Assembly (NCBI GenBank): GCA_029851415.1
Contig: CM056743.1
Span: forward strand, 119,318,305-119,382,304
Direction: 5' to 3'
DNA: 64,000 nt
DNA from: Eretmocerus hayati
Taxonomy: Eukaryota > Arthropoda > Insecta > Hymenoptera > Aphelinidae
Shown: positions 40,835 through 52,044 of the stretch, one piece after another
Layout of the letters: every line of letters starts with the position of its first letter
Position numbering within the stretch: the stretch's first letter is position 1
The notes under the pieces: generated by a model
What the model was told of the DNA's origin: nothing
The model's database searches: none
What the model saw: the letters and a program-made list of their open reading frames with translations, nothing else
Position numbers and translations under genes: made by a program

Positions 40835-43800
40835 TTAAATATTGCATAAATTACGTAAGTCTCTCATCTTGAGCTGTAGCATGATATGGCGGAGAATCAA
40901 ATAGTGATCGCGGAAACAACCACCAAGTATTCTGTTCAATCCTTCTACAGCTTCATCCATAACTACTTTTTTAATGCAAGCCATCGAGTGGCAGAGACTC
41001 AACTGCCTACCATATATTGGAAAACTTTCAACGACATTCATCGAGTTGAACTTATCAATCACGTCGTTGTTGCAGATAAATCCAGTGACATCGTCACCTT
41101 TGAGGAAATCATACAATGTTACGGACCCGTACAGTACGTGAGTTTTCAAGACTTCGAGCTCAGCCAAACATTTGTCAGTAGCTTCTGAACAATATGTCAT
41201 CCGGAACCATTTATAGTCTGGATCCATTTTGACCCATCCTAAATAACTCGCGAAAAGAATCGATTGCGCGTGCAAACAACTATTGATGGGGTTTTTCTTT
41301 CTTGTATCCACATAGAATTCACTATCATCATCGTTTCCAGCATTTGGATTGGGCTTAGCACCTGCGGACAAAAGCAGATCTAAAATCTTTTGATTTTTCT
41401 TGAGCACTGTCGCACAAAGCGGTGACATGACAACATTTATTTGTGGTATGGTCATCGGCAACTCAACATCTGCGCCCCACTCGAGCAGGAGTTTGACGCA
41501 CGCCGAATTTTTTTGTGAGCATGCTGTGAACAAAGATGAACAACCGTCTTTGTCTAATTCATCTATATCGAATAAATAAGTTTTCAACAGGAATTCCAGA
41601 ACTTCAGCGTTGGAGTTGCATGCTGCTGCGTGAAGAGGAAAGCGAACACCGCAATCTTCTAACTTGGTTCCGTTTTCAATAAATAAATTGACTGCTTTAA
41701 GTATGCCACCTCTGAGGATATCTCTGAATACCATTGATTTTTCGTGTTTCGAGCGACGTTTGTATGCATCATGATTGAGAAACAGTTTCAAAATTTCTAT
41801 GTATCCATCATCATTTTTTTTGGTGATTCTGAACGCGGCGCAGGCGAAGATGTCGTATTTGCCATCAGGACCTTCAATTTCAAGATCAGCCCCACTCTGC
41901 AACAGTAACTCGACCGCATCACTATGGCTCCCGACTACAGCACACTGCAAAAATCGAATGATTAGGCACTTGAAAACAATTTTACACAGTAAAATTATTC
42001 TGTCATAATTATTGGTACTGAAGCGAGTTGCATTCAATAATATTTGATGATTTGTATAGCAAACTAAGAAATTGGGTGGATTGGTCGTCAGTTACTGGTG
42101 GAATGGCGAGACTTGATACAAGAAGCGATGTAGGGTACGTCGAGGGTGAGAAATTTCAGCACATCCCTTGTACCAGCCTTAATTTCAGCACAGGAATTGT
42201 CTAAAAAATATCCGCAGGACAATTCTGACGTCAAGTCTCGAATCAAGTTGACTTGATAGTTGGCGAGCGCAAAAAAACCAATCAGGTGTAAGTTTGGATA
42301 TATTTAATTGTGGTACGAAAAAGCTTGCGTTGCATCCCATTAGCTTTACGTAGGCGGTGCCGGGAACATTTTTCAACCCAAGTCGAAAAATAGACTTTGA
42401 AGTTATCATATTGCGGTCTATGTATCGTGCCTTTATTCCTTTCAGAATGTTTCCTAAATAAAAAAAACCTCCAAGTTAGGGTTTTCAAAGAATTTCGCTT
42501 TTCATTTTCTTCTCGTGATTCTATATACACAGCTTCTGTTAGTGATTCATCATGTTTTCAGATTTCTCAGAATTTCTCAGATTTATCAGAATTTCTCAGA
42601 TTTATCCGATGCATTACAAAAAGTAATCACGAATAATTGGGAATTAAGGCCATGCGGGAGCCGTGCAAGCTGAATTTTGTTCTCATTTTACTCAAATTCT
42701 CTTGCGATTTGGGGGCCAAACGACGAGAAGACGCACATTTCTTATCATCTAACTTGAATGCGTGTTCTCGTCGTTTAGCCCAAATCGCAAGAGAATTTGA
42801 GTGAAATGGGAACAAAAATGCGCTCATTTTATAGGTTAGAAGGTAGGCAGCGGTCCAGTTGTTCCCTTTTTTCCACTACACTCTAATAATTTAAACTAAA
42901 CAGCGAGTTGTACAGTATAATTCAGTCAATAACAATAACTGGACAACTCATCTAAACTTTTGTCTCATCGAAATTTTGTGATGATATATAAATAAAACTC
43001 TACGGCAGTGTTGCACGGCTCCCGCATGGCCTTAACACCTTCACTGCGATGGGACCCACCGGTGGGGCCCACGCGTCCAACTCTGTATGCGGCGGTGTTC
43101 AAAATCCCATTCAATGGGCCCCACCGGTGGGACCCATCGCACACAGGACCCGAACGCGATTTTCGCCTTCGCAGTGAACGTATTAATATTGGCCCTTGAA
43201 AGATACGAAATATAATCGTTATTAGTGTTATACAATTTGTATCAAGGTTGATCCTTATGCTTTTCTTGCTCATTCAATAGTTTCGAAGACATCGTACATT
43301 TTTTCGATTCTAATCAGTTATGCATTACTTTCGGGTGCATATAATATATAATCCGATGAAATCAATTCACCTCTATTTGGAAGATTAATTGCAGATTACA
43401 AGCTCACCATGAGTGCAGAATTATCCAGAGTCTTGGTAAAATTCACGTCGGCGCCGGCATCAATCATCAACTTGATCAAATCACGATCGTTTGATGAGGC
43501 AGCACGAGCAAGTGGAGTCGAACCATCGTTGGAAATACAATTTACTTGAGCCCCAGCTTCAAGGAGCATCCTCGTTGCTTCGACTGCGTTTGAATCCAGC
43601 ATCGCCGACCAGTGCAAGCACGTGAGACCCTTTTTATCTTTAATATTTACGTCAGCTCCAAGTTCGATCAAGCATTTTGCCAGATTGAGACTAACATCAG
43701 GTTCGAAATTGTACTTTAAAGCAATGAGAAGGGGGGTATCGCCGTCAGAATTGATGCGATCCACGCTAGCGCCGGCATTTGCCAAAAACTTGATCAGCTC

Positions 43801-44355
43801 GACATCTTCACGACAAACAGCATCGTGAACATGTGATAGTCTAAGATGTGCGTCGTTCTTAACATTATATCCGGAATGAATTAACAATTTAACCATCGCG
43901 AATCGTTTATTGGTGTCTTCTATGCCTTGGATAGCTCTGTTCATCACGCCAGTCTTGTGCTTGTTGACGATATCTAGTTTGGCGCCCGCATCGATCAGAA
44001 TTTTCGTCATGTCCAAATTGCCCGCAGCGACAGTGAAGAAAAGGCACAATTCGTTATACTTGTTTACGTCGAAACCCTTGTCGATGAAACGTTTCATTGA
44101 GTCGAGTTCGTTGTCTAATATTGCCTCCCAAAACTCGGGGTCAGAACGCAAAGCATCATTATAGGCAGAGCGTTCTTCTTCATCTTCGGAGTCATCATCT
44201 TCATCGGACGTGCTCTCGGATGCGCTGCTACCGCTGCTTTCGTCGCTGCCACTTTCGTTCGAGGAATCGACATCGTTCGCCTCGTTTTGTTCATCGGCAT
44301 TGTCCGATACGGATTCCCAAGACGACGAATCGTCGAATTCGTCGTTCGATGACAT
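40835..44355 (-). CDS. ANK-2: intact ankyrin-repeat protein with conserved C-terminal domain
   Basis: Two exons, 44355-43408 and 41944-40835, join in phase 0 (M|C) inside an ankyrin repeat, giving 685 aa. The start is set at MSSNDEFDDSSS because the paralogues start with MSS; an in-frame ATG three codons upstream is possible. Residues 1-65 are acidic and Ser-rich. About residues 70-525 hold 12-13 ankyrin repeats, such as MTKILIDAGAKLDIVNKH, LAKCLIELGADVNIKDKKG and VKLLLEWGADVELP. A middle segment with DKCLAELEVLKTHVLYGS and LYDFLKGDDVT is shared by paralogues. The last ~65 residues (ESFPIYGRQL to IMLQLKMRDLRNLCNI) form a helical domain with a possible PRANC- or F-box-like end, which could make it a ubiquitin-ligase adaptor. 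That function is inference. No signal peptide or membrane segment is seen. The intron carries two TTAA MITEs. Confidence 0.9.
42644..43035. mobile_element. TTAA MITE, subfamily 3, in the ANK-2 intron
   Basis: A perfect 25-bp terminal inverted repeat starts TTAAGGCCATGCGGGAGCCG at the left and is matched at the right, with TTAA at both ends. An inner long hairpin (about 42,675-42,820) lies inside. It directly abuts the next element and shares TTAA at 43,032-43,035 with it. Confidence 0.75.
42675..42820. repeat. Inner hairpin of the TTAA MITE
   Basis: AAATTCTCTTGCGATTTGGG and further bases pair with CCCAAATCGCAAGAGAATTT; the stem continues through AAACGACGAGAA/TTCTCGTCGTTT around a loop of about 35 bases. 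The stem is roughly 50 bp. It may be a separate nested insertion. Confidence 0.7.
43032..43196. mobile_element. TTAA MITE, subfamily 2, better-preserved copy
   Basis: The ends read TTAACACCTTCACTGCGA and TCGCAGTGAACGTATTAA. The interior has two inverted CCACCGGTGGG blocks. It is the same family as 20,123-20,278 but inserted in the opposite orientation. The intact TTAA on both sides supports piggyBac-type transposition. Confidence 0.75.
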
Positions 44356-45197
44356 GACGATCAACTAACTACTTGTAACAAACACTTGCTCTTGGTGAAT
44401 ACAAACAATAATGAAACAAAAACTAGAAGTATGTGCTCTCGACAAATCTGTAGCACTATAAAACACACGAGTTGATGGTGGTCTGCGCGCAACTGAGATC
44501 CCGCGGTTTTCTCTTCCACCATGCGATCAGCCGGTCACATGGTCGTTGCTCGTCTGCTCGCGTGTCTCGACTCGACGATTCTCGTTCTGAACAAGTGGCG
44601 CCATAAATACGAATCGATAATAAGGGTATGTAATGTGTACTCGCATGTCAAATATACATCATACAGGAATTCAAATGATCAAGAATGACTATAATTTTCA
44701 GGGACTGCCATGTGACCGATTCAATCCGTCGTCCGATCATATAGAATTCCGCTCAACGCGTAATTTGGTTTGCTTTCTCTCGCGATGATGGCTCGGCTGC
44801 AATAAACAGGGAGACTTAAAAAACATATATTTATACATATCTCCTTTGAGTGAAAAAAATGAAAAACCTACCTTTCGGCGATTTCTCACTTACATGCATT
44901 CTCCACTCTTGGGGACGTGTAACTTAAAGATAAGAAGGATCGTTAATTTCTTTGTTGCATCAAGAAACAGGTATCAATCTTTTCCGGGCAAGGGCTATTC
45001 ATCATCATGTCAGTTTTTTACGAAAATCTGCGAGAAATCTCCGACTCTGACACTTTCTACAAATTTTGGAAAAACTCAGCTCAATGCCAATATATAGTGT
45101 TACGCACACTCATGAACTCCAATTTGAAATTTTTTATGAAATCTTTTTTTCTAGTACAGAATTAGTTGAAAAATCATACAGATTTGATTATCATTTG
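44356..45197 (-). other. ANK-2 upstream region
   Basis: The sequence between the ANK-2 start and the ANK-3 relic should contain the ANK-2 promoter and 5' UTR. On the minus strand TTTTATAGTG lies about 100 bp upstream of the ATG, a weak TATA candidate. No other gene was recognised. Confidence 0.35.
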
Positions 45198-45935
45198 CTA
45201 TACTTCGCAAAGATTACGCAGATCCTTCGTTCAAACGTGTATAACATTATATTGTGGAGAATTAGATAGCAATAGCGAAATCGAACACCCAGCAGTTTAG
45301 TCAATCTTTGCGTAGCTTCGACCATGACCAACTTCTTCATGCGAGACATAGAAAATCGAACATTTATCTGTTCATGATGAATAGGGAAACTCTCGGTAAT
45401 TTTTTGAGATTCAAGCGCATCAGCCTAACGTATATTGTTTGAGAAACCTGTGACGTCTACTCTCCTTCTGAAAATCATACAATGTTACGGAGCCACACAA
45501 AACGCGACTTTTCAAGTTCATCGATTGCGCGGTTAAACGTCTCTACTGATCTCATACTGACTTCGTCCTTGCGATGTCTCATATTCCTGTCGTTTCTGTA
45601 ATTTGGATCGAGCTTGGCACTCGCACACAAGAGGAGAGTCAAAATTGTGCAATTATTCTTCAAAATAGCTGCACGTAGAGGAGCCATCTTACCTTCAGTT
45701 TCTTGCAGGGGAATCTATTGCTCTACATCGGCTCCCCTCTCGACAAGAATAATTTAACACATGGTGAATTTTCACATGCGATTGCGGACATCAAGGGCGT
45801 CGATTCATCTTTGTCGTACTCATCAATTTCGAATAAATAAGTTCTCAACAGACACATAGATGCTTCGTGAAGTGGGTAATAGAAACTGCTAAAGCTGTCG
45901 AGCTTGCTATTTCCCTTGAAGATACAGAGCTTTTG
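45198..45935 (-). pseudogene. ANK-3: truncated ankyrin-gene relic
   Basis: Only the second-exon half of an ANK-2-like gene is left. Reading from 45,935: KLDSFSSFYYPLHEAS, then LLRTYLFEIDEYDKDESTPL and CVKLFLSRG align with ANK-2 residues around LHAAACNS to LLLEWGAD. After a frame break come MAPLRAAILKNNCTILTLLL and, after more breaks, a C-terminal domain with FPIHHEQINVRFSMSRMKK and a terminal KDLRNLCEV in another frame. Exon 1 is absent upstream. It cannot encode a full protein. Confidence 0.8.
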
Positions 45936-47248
45936 GTCCAACCATATGATGTCCGAGTCTTTATGATAGACACAATACATGCAATGAGAATTGATTGTAA
46001 GGACCAACTCATGGTGGGAGCCTATAGGCTTGCTGAACGCAGCCTTATGCCTTTATTCATCTAAGAACCAATGTTGGTAATAATGGACCTTCTCTCATCA
46101 GTTTTCACTGTTTCCTCCAGCTCCGTCGCGGTGTGGACGAGCGCTTCATTCATCCATGGTTAAACACACGTATTTATTAAACTTGACTCTCTTCAAAAAC
46201 TTTCAATCAAATTTTTCCTTGAATTGAAGTTCATATCACGTGATTAATTAGAAAAAGGACAACCCCCCTTCATTCGTATCACGTAATATATTCACGATCC
46301 CTGTGACAGAAAACCAATAAAGTCGGTTTCTCGCACATGAAACTCGACGGTTTGATGCCGAAAAAGATATTGTTCCAATAAAGAGCCTGTTTCAATAATG
46401 TCAAAAAAATGGGCAAAGACACTCACTCGCCGAGGCTGTTATAAAGGAGCTAAAGGTCACGGGCAGGTTTCGATTTTGATTTTGCCTTATAGCCACATAA
46501 TTTGGTGATCACATACAACTTGAACAGGTAAATGATTTTACCGTATGACTTACCGGATCCTGTGCAAAAAAAAAACCAGTAGGGTGCGGATGCGAATTCG
46601 GAGACATTTTTCATTTTAGAATTGACAAAAGAGTGTGATGGTAAGAACGTAGCGCGCCTAGATTGCGAAACCTGTCCAAATTCGCCCCGATCTCCCCTAA
46701 TTTGATCCACTGAAGAAAATTTTCACTTTACTGTAAACGCCGGTGTATTCCGTCCAGCATAAAATCGCATCAAATCAGACATGACTTACGATTAGTGCTC
46801 GTAGATTAGAATTATCCTCGGTATTGTTTTGCTGATGACCTGTAGTGTAATAAATATTTTATTAATTTGGTTAGAAACATTTACAAATGCATCGTTAGAC
46901 GATTAAAAGTGATTAAGAATTATTCTTATAAATAATAAATCGTATTTTTCAGAATTTGGTCCGTATATCGAGGTCCGTATAATCCATCAGAGATCTCATT
47001 TATTAAATAAACCAAGACTAAGAATGGCTCTCATGCATTCATGTCGCGGTGAAAATGGTGAAAATGTGCACCGGGAGCGCGCGAAATCTCGTGAGCTGAA
47101 TCCTGTGTTCGCCGTATTAATGGACCGTGCTTAAATCTCTGACTATACTCAAATCCTCTTGTAAATTTAAAATGCTATCATGAAGGTTGGTAAATCAATT
47201 GAGTCACCTTTGAAAAAACAAGGAGATTGTGCACAATACGTATTCACC
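45936..47248. other. Intergenic sequence upstream of ANK-3
   Basis: AT-rich. The expected first exon of ANK-3 was searched for and not found. No other gene or clear repeat was recognised. Confidence 0.45.
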
Positions 47249-48212
47249 GATGTGTATACATATATGGGTATTTCTCTGGAACTTTTACACCTGCTGGAAT
47301 ACAGCTATGGATGGTGATATGAGAGAACAATAGAATCTATCGGTCCCGATCGAAGTGAAAATATCATTATCCAAGTCTTGAAATGAGATATCTTTGATAT
47401 GATTAGAAGCAGGTTGATTCATTCTAGCTCACTCAGAGAGAGAAAATGTGGGGAAAACCCTGATGTGGAAAATACTTGGTACTCTCGTACAGTCTCGCGG
47501 ATACTGTGGTGATGTCGCGCAACTTTTCTAGTTGATTCCAGCTGTATTTGGTGGATAAAATATTGAAGTAGGATGGACTAGGAGCGCGATAGTGTGCTAC
47601 CAATTCAGTCAAAATTTCACGACTTCGAAAGTCGGAAATAAAAAATTAATCATCTCTCGTCAACCCAAAGATGATTACGCCAAGCTCATGCCGTGACTCT
47701 GAACGCAATTTTCGAAGTACATAAATCTAAATTCGATGCGATTTCGGAGATTTTGCGCCAAGGCTCATGTTTGTGCGATTTTTCTGTCTAGAACACGACC
47801 GCTCTGACGTTAAATAGAAAAAACGTGACTCACGAGAAAAGTTCAGTTTTTCTCACCCCACATAGACGGATTGAACTATATGTGGGTAAAACCAAGTGTG
47901 ATCGGATACCCTGACCTTACAAAGCTGTAAAAAGCCCAAGGCGTTCGTTGACATTGTCGATCTTGTCAGATAATTGCTTCGGAAATTCTGAAAAATCGGC
48001 GAAAAACTACTTTAAGTTTGACTCATCGACGTGATTTTAGCGATGCCACTTACTATACATAAGTTTCAATAGTGGATTTGAAACTCTCAATACTACGCAA
48101 ATACGTGAGCATAAAGTCCCAGGTGTGCGTTGAGCGGTTTTCATTTTTCGTTTTTCAACGATTTTCAGCAAAGTGCAAAAGTTCCAGAGAAACGCCCATA
48201 TGTGCCCCATCG
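47249..48212. repeat. Possible DNA element with ~40-bp inverted ends
   Basis: The left end includes GGGTATTTCTCTGGAACTTT and the right end AAAGTTCCAGAGAAACGCCC in inverted orientation, with about 80% match over 40 bp by eye. No ORF of note is present between. No target duplication was identified. Confidence 0.35.
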
Positions 48213-48509
48213 TCACGTGAGGACATATTCTTGGTTTGATGTTTGAAAGTGATGCAAGTGTGAGGCTGGAAAGCATGGAAGTATATTCACCAAACTCTTA
48301 TATACGCAGGTGGAAACGAGAAGTTGCGCGAGCAGCCATAATACTGAAATAGATGCGAGAACGATCATTTTCATTTGCACAAAAGAAGATGATCCATTTA
48401 TGGGGTACATCGAGCAATAAAAATACTTATGACATGTGTATGTTGGATATAATATCCACTTTTTGAAATACTCATCTATAGTACATTACGCGACAAGGGC
48501 CGAAAGTGA

Positions 48510-48580
48510 CCCATCGCGGCCCGGGTAGGTTGCCGCACGAGCCGGCAGGCGAGGGCGGCATACCCGCGGCCGCGATGGGT
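48510..48580. repeat. GC-rich hairpin next to a palindromic element
   Basis: CCCATCGCGGCCCGGGTAGG pairs with a segment ending GCGGCCGCGATGGG with a few mismatches, stem about 27 bp, loop about 16 bases. GC content is far above the surrounding AT-rich DNA. Confidence 0.7.
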
Positions 48581-48606
48581 TATTTTTGGACCGAGGTGCG
48601 TACATT

Positions 48607-48842
48607 ATTTTTCGGTGACACTTGTATCGAAATTCTATGCTTTCCGATGCGATGTCGGGGCAAAATGCCGGTCCGCCGTACAGGTTAGAAAACGTCGGAG
48701 CATGCAATGTAGTGGCCCGAGGGCGCAGCCCGAGGGCTACTGCGCATGCTCACTCGTTTTCTAGCCTGGGCGGCATTGCGGCATTTTCTGCCCCGGGATC
48801 GGGGCGGAAACCATAGGCTTTCGATGCCAGTGTGCCGAAAAA
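48607..48842. mobile_element. 236-bp palindromic MITE-like element
   Basis: The left arm starts TTTTTCGGTGACACTTGTAT; the right arm ends with an imperfect complement. Both arms hold GGGGCAAAATGCCG-type and GTTAGAAAACG-type blocks, and the fold-back centre is the inverted GGGCGCAGCCC/GAGGGC block near 48,725. ORFs on both strands here are by-products of the palindrome. Confidence 0.65.
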
Positions 48843-49694
48843 GCTTTTTTTGCAAATGGATTTTATCGCTTCGATTCATAACAATTAAATAAGGATATGG
48901 ACTATATTCAGTCGATCTGCACTCGAAATCTCTTGGAGGAAAAAAGCCGTCGAATACAGGTAATTCTTCCTCTAAGCTTAGAGGTATTTCTGGACCCCTA
49001 TAACTGAAGGTGCTCATGGGCTTGCTCCTCAATCCTCATCCAAAGATCGTGCGAAAGCCTCACATAAACTTTAAAGAATATGCTGTCAATTATTGTTTTG
49101 CAAACACATCTCTCTTTGGAGGTAGCTTGGGTTAAAATAACCAAAAGATCTTCCTATAATTCTCCATGTAGGTAATGACTGAATGCAAGTTGAGCATCAA
49201 ATCTTCAATTTTTCATGGGTTTCGTGGGTCAAAAAGTTTAAAATGTTGGCTTTTGTCTACGTGAGGGATTTTGTTCTCAGGTTTCAGTCAAGAGGTGGTT
49301 ATACGTGGTAGACGGGAAATGGAGTCCAAAAGTGAATTGAATGAACAAACCCGATTCCTTTGAAATCCATTTATCCGTCATTGAAACTATTTTTGATACA
49401 AAAAACTCAAACAGTAGCGTGCGAGTGCTGAACAATAGTGAAAATGTGAAAACTTTGAAGTTTTTTTATTTTATTTTTTTCTGAGTAAAAGGCGATCAAG
49501 GCGTAATCAAGAGGGCGTTCTTTTGGGGAGTTCTTCTCGACTTGACAACTTGAAAACAACTTGTGTTGTAAGTTTAACTCAAATAGTTGGAAAATGAAGC
49601 GATGACAACTATTCTAAATAATCAGATTTTATCTGATCGATTAAATCGTTTAGAAACGCCGTCAAGTATTTAACCTAACTGAACATGAGCCCAA
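48843..49694. other. Intergenic, nothing recognised
   Basis: AT-rich sequence between a palindromic element and a second possible element. No ORF with a domain was seen. Confidence 0.45.
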
Positions 49695-50785
49695 ACAATG
49701 ACACAATTCTAAAAGGACTCCAAAAGAATTTTGAATAGGGTTCTATATAAGTTCCGAGAATAGCTCCGAAAGAGTTCCGTTGAAGTAGAGAGGTCTTAGA
49801 TCCGGCGGAATCCCAACAGAAGATTATGGGAGTATGGAAGAACTTATTAGGAAGTGATCCAGGACTGAAAAAGGGTGTTTTCGCGCGGAGCTTTTTCGGA
49901 ACCACGACAGATGAGTGAAATTTTTGAGGGCCATTGGTTTTCTTGAGATGAAATTTTCTTTTCAAGGGTGATTGTATTAGTGGCATTCGATCAAAAAACT
50001 TTGTCGAAGTGATGTAATCAATTGCAAGCATGAGAATACTTCGAATAAATCTCAGTTATATAACCGAGAAGATTCGCCCTTTCCTTAACTCATCTCTAGA
50101 AATTTATATACTATTTTTAGGGTTATGTAACTATAACTCTAAAAGTATATCTGATATATCTCTCGAGTATCTCAATTAAATTCAGATTATGATTTTGCAT
50201 AAAATGACACGAAACATCCTGATTCCATAATTTTCGATGGAATCGGATAATATCGAGAGTATTTGAGGCAACGAAACTTGGTTAGCGTATTCCTTTTCAG
50301 AATGATAACTTGGAGTGTTGGTCATCTATGTACAATTTCTCCGAAACAATTTTCAAGAATCAGAGTAGCCGAGTGACGTAGAATCAAGGACAGCCACCCG
50401 AAGGCCCTGAGTTCGAGACCCGCTGGTGAATAATTTTTTTTTCTCCAAATATTTTGTTGATTCGTCGTACTCTTTGAAAATATTTCTTCATCTTCAAAAA
50501 TTTCTGCAGGCCGGCTTTTTTGTGAAAAAAAATTAACGGAACCCTCTCTGAGCTCTGTAAGTACCGATTGGGTAATACTTATGAGGCACCTACGGAGGCA
50601 GGATTAACGTTCAGTTGAGACTCACTAAGAGCTCTTTCAGAGTTCCTTTATTATTGTTTTTAAAGCTCCAATGGATGTCAAATTTCGCTATTCCGGCATA
50701 GCTCCGAAAGAGCTCCGTTTTCATTGTTGAGAAGCCCAAAGGTGCTGTAATGGAGCTCTATCAGAATTGTGTCGTTGTCAGGGAA
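49695..50785. repeat. Possible DNA element rich in AGCTCCGAAAGAG motifs
   Basis: The left end CAATGACACAATTCTAAAAG is matched in inverted orientation by CAGAATTGTGTCGTTG at the right. Copies of AGCTCCGAAAGAG(C/T)TCCG occur near both ends. The terminal repeat is short and imperfect, so limits are uncertain. A tRNA-like SINE segment lies inside. Confidence 0.3.
50362..50440 (+). repeat. tRNA-derived SINE-like segment (A and B boxes)
   Basis: GTAGCCGAGTGACG resembles an RNA polymerase III A box, and 30 bases further GAGTTCGAGACCC resembles a B box, followed by TGGTGAATAA and a T run. The flanking arms do not form an acceptor stem, so it is not called a tRNA gene; a SINE head or tRNA relic fits better. 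Confidence 0.35.
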
Positions 50786-52044
50786 GTCACATGTAACAAT
50801 TAGATGCAAATATATTCATACATACAACATGATTGTAAAGTACTCGACCAGCCGGGAAATTTCAAAAGTCCGACGCGTTGTGATTTTTGCAAAATTTTTT
50901 CAAAGTTATTCGAGTCGATTTGAAAATTTGCGTGGATGTTGAAAATTATCAGATTTTTGAGATCAGATGGATCAGGAAAGGAATCAGAGGGATCAGTCGC
51001 GCGAGGATCACATGAGATTAGCAGAGGGATCAGTTTGTTTTGCTGCCACACACGTGGTCTGGTCTCGAGGTTATGTGTCGGTGCGTCAGTCTCAGTATTC
51101 GCAGCCCGAGGAGGCGGTTGTCGGATTTGGTGGCGGTGTAGATGGTGAATTTTGCGACTGCCGTGCTCTTTATCATGTTCCTGGGGCTCGGGGTTGCATA
51201 GGCCCGTGCTGTTTGTGTTTCTTGCATAGCCGCGAAAGTGATTTTCTAGGAGTACCGAGTGCGTTGGGGTGGATTTTTAATTTTGCCGCTCTCGTTCATC
51301 GTGCATCAGGGCGAAATAACATGTCCGGAACGGAAAAAAACCTCCGAAAAGGAATTTATGCTGCTACTTGTGGAGGTTAGGTCTGGCTTCATTATAATAT
51401 ATCAGGTGTTAATATGAAATATCAACTTTGATGAGGTATTGTTGTTGACGTTCGAACAAACTTTCGTCACCGGCAAACATGGGTTCTACAAATCACGTGG
51501 GCGGGAAAAAGTCAAAATTTGATAAAGATCGAACAATAATCGATATTAACTGTGTCAAGCCACGTCAAAACCTTCATAAGTTTGAATTTCTTCGCGCAGG
51601 CGTAAAAACGCCAGCTTGTTGCGGCTCAATCGCTCATGCTTGGAATACAACTGCACGTTTCATTGCATCACACTCACAACTTTGGGGACAAAATCGACGA
51701 TAGTCGAGATGTTCGGTCGGTTTGGGGCAGATTCACCAGAGAATAAATTCCTTGTGGATTGACATGATTCTCGACTCAATAGCAACCTTCTGGAACGGAT
51801 GCCAGCCCTATACCAGATCCCGCATTCAGTCTCATTCGGTAAATGAGCTGATCCACTCAAATCCTAACGCAGTATCTGTGCAGAACTCGTTAGACACGAA
51901 TTAAGCACCCGCTCGGGATCGTATCGACACCATACCAGATGCTTGGTCATTTGAGCGCATGATCACCGGGGGGACTACTTGGGGGAAAAATACCAAAAGA
52001 TTTTCTTGGTAAGAATTGGCCCAGTCGTCTCAGTCGAGATGTGG

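Noticed and set aside
43622..44357. Plus-strand ORFs over ANK-2 exon 1
   Set aside because: Shadow frames of the minus-strand ankyrin gene.
50362..50434. A functional tRNA gene
   Set aside because: The A/B boxes are present but the acceptor and T stems do not pair.
50967..51380. 137-codon ORF, repeated as 135 codons at 54,635-55,042
   Set aside because: Conservation is explained by the two being arms of the same palindrome; no recognisable domain or independent evidence.
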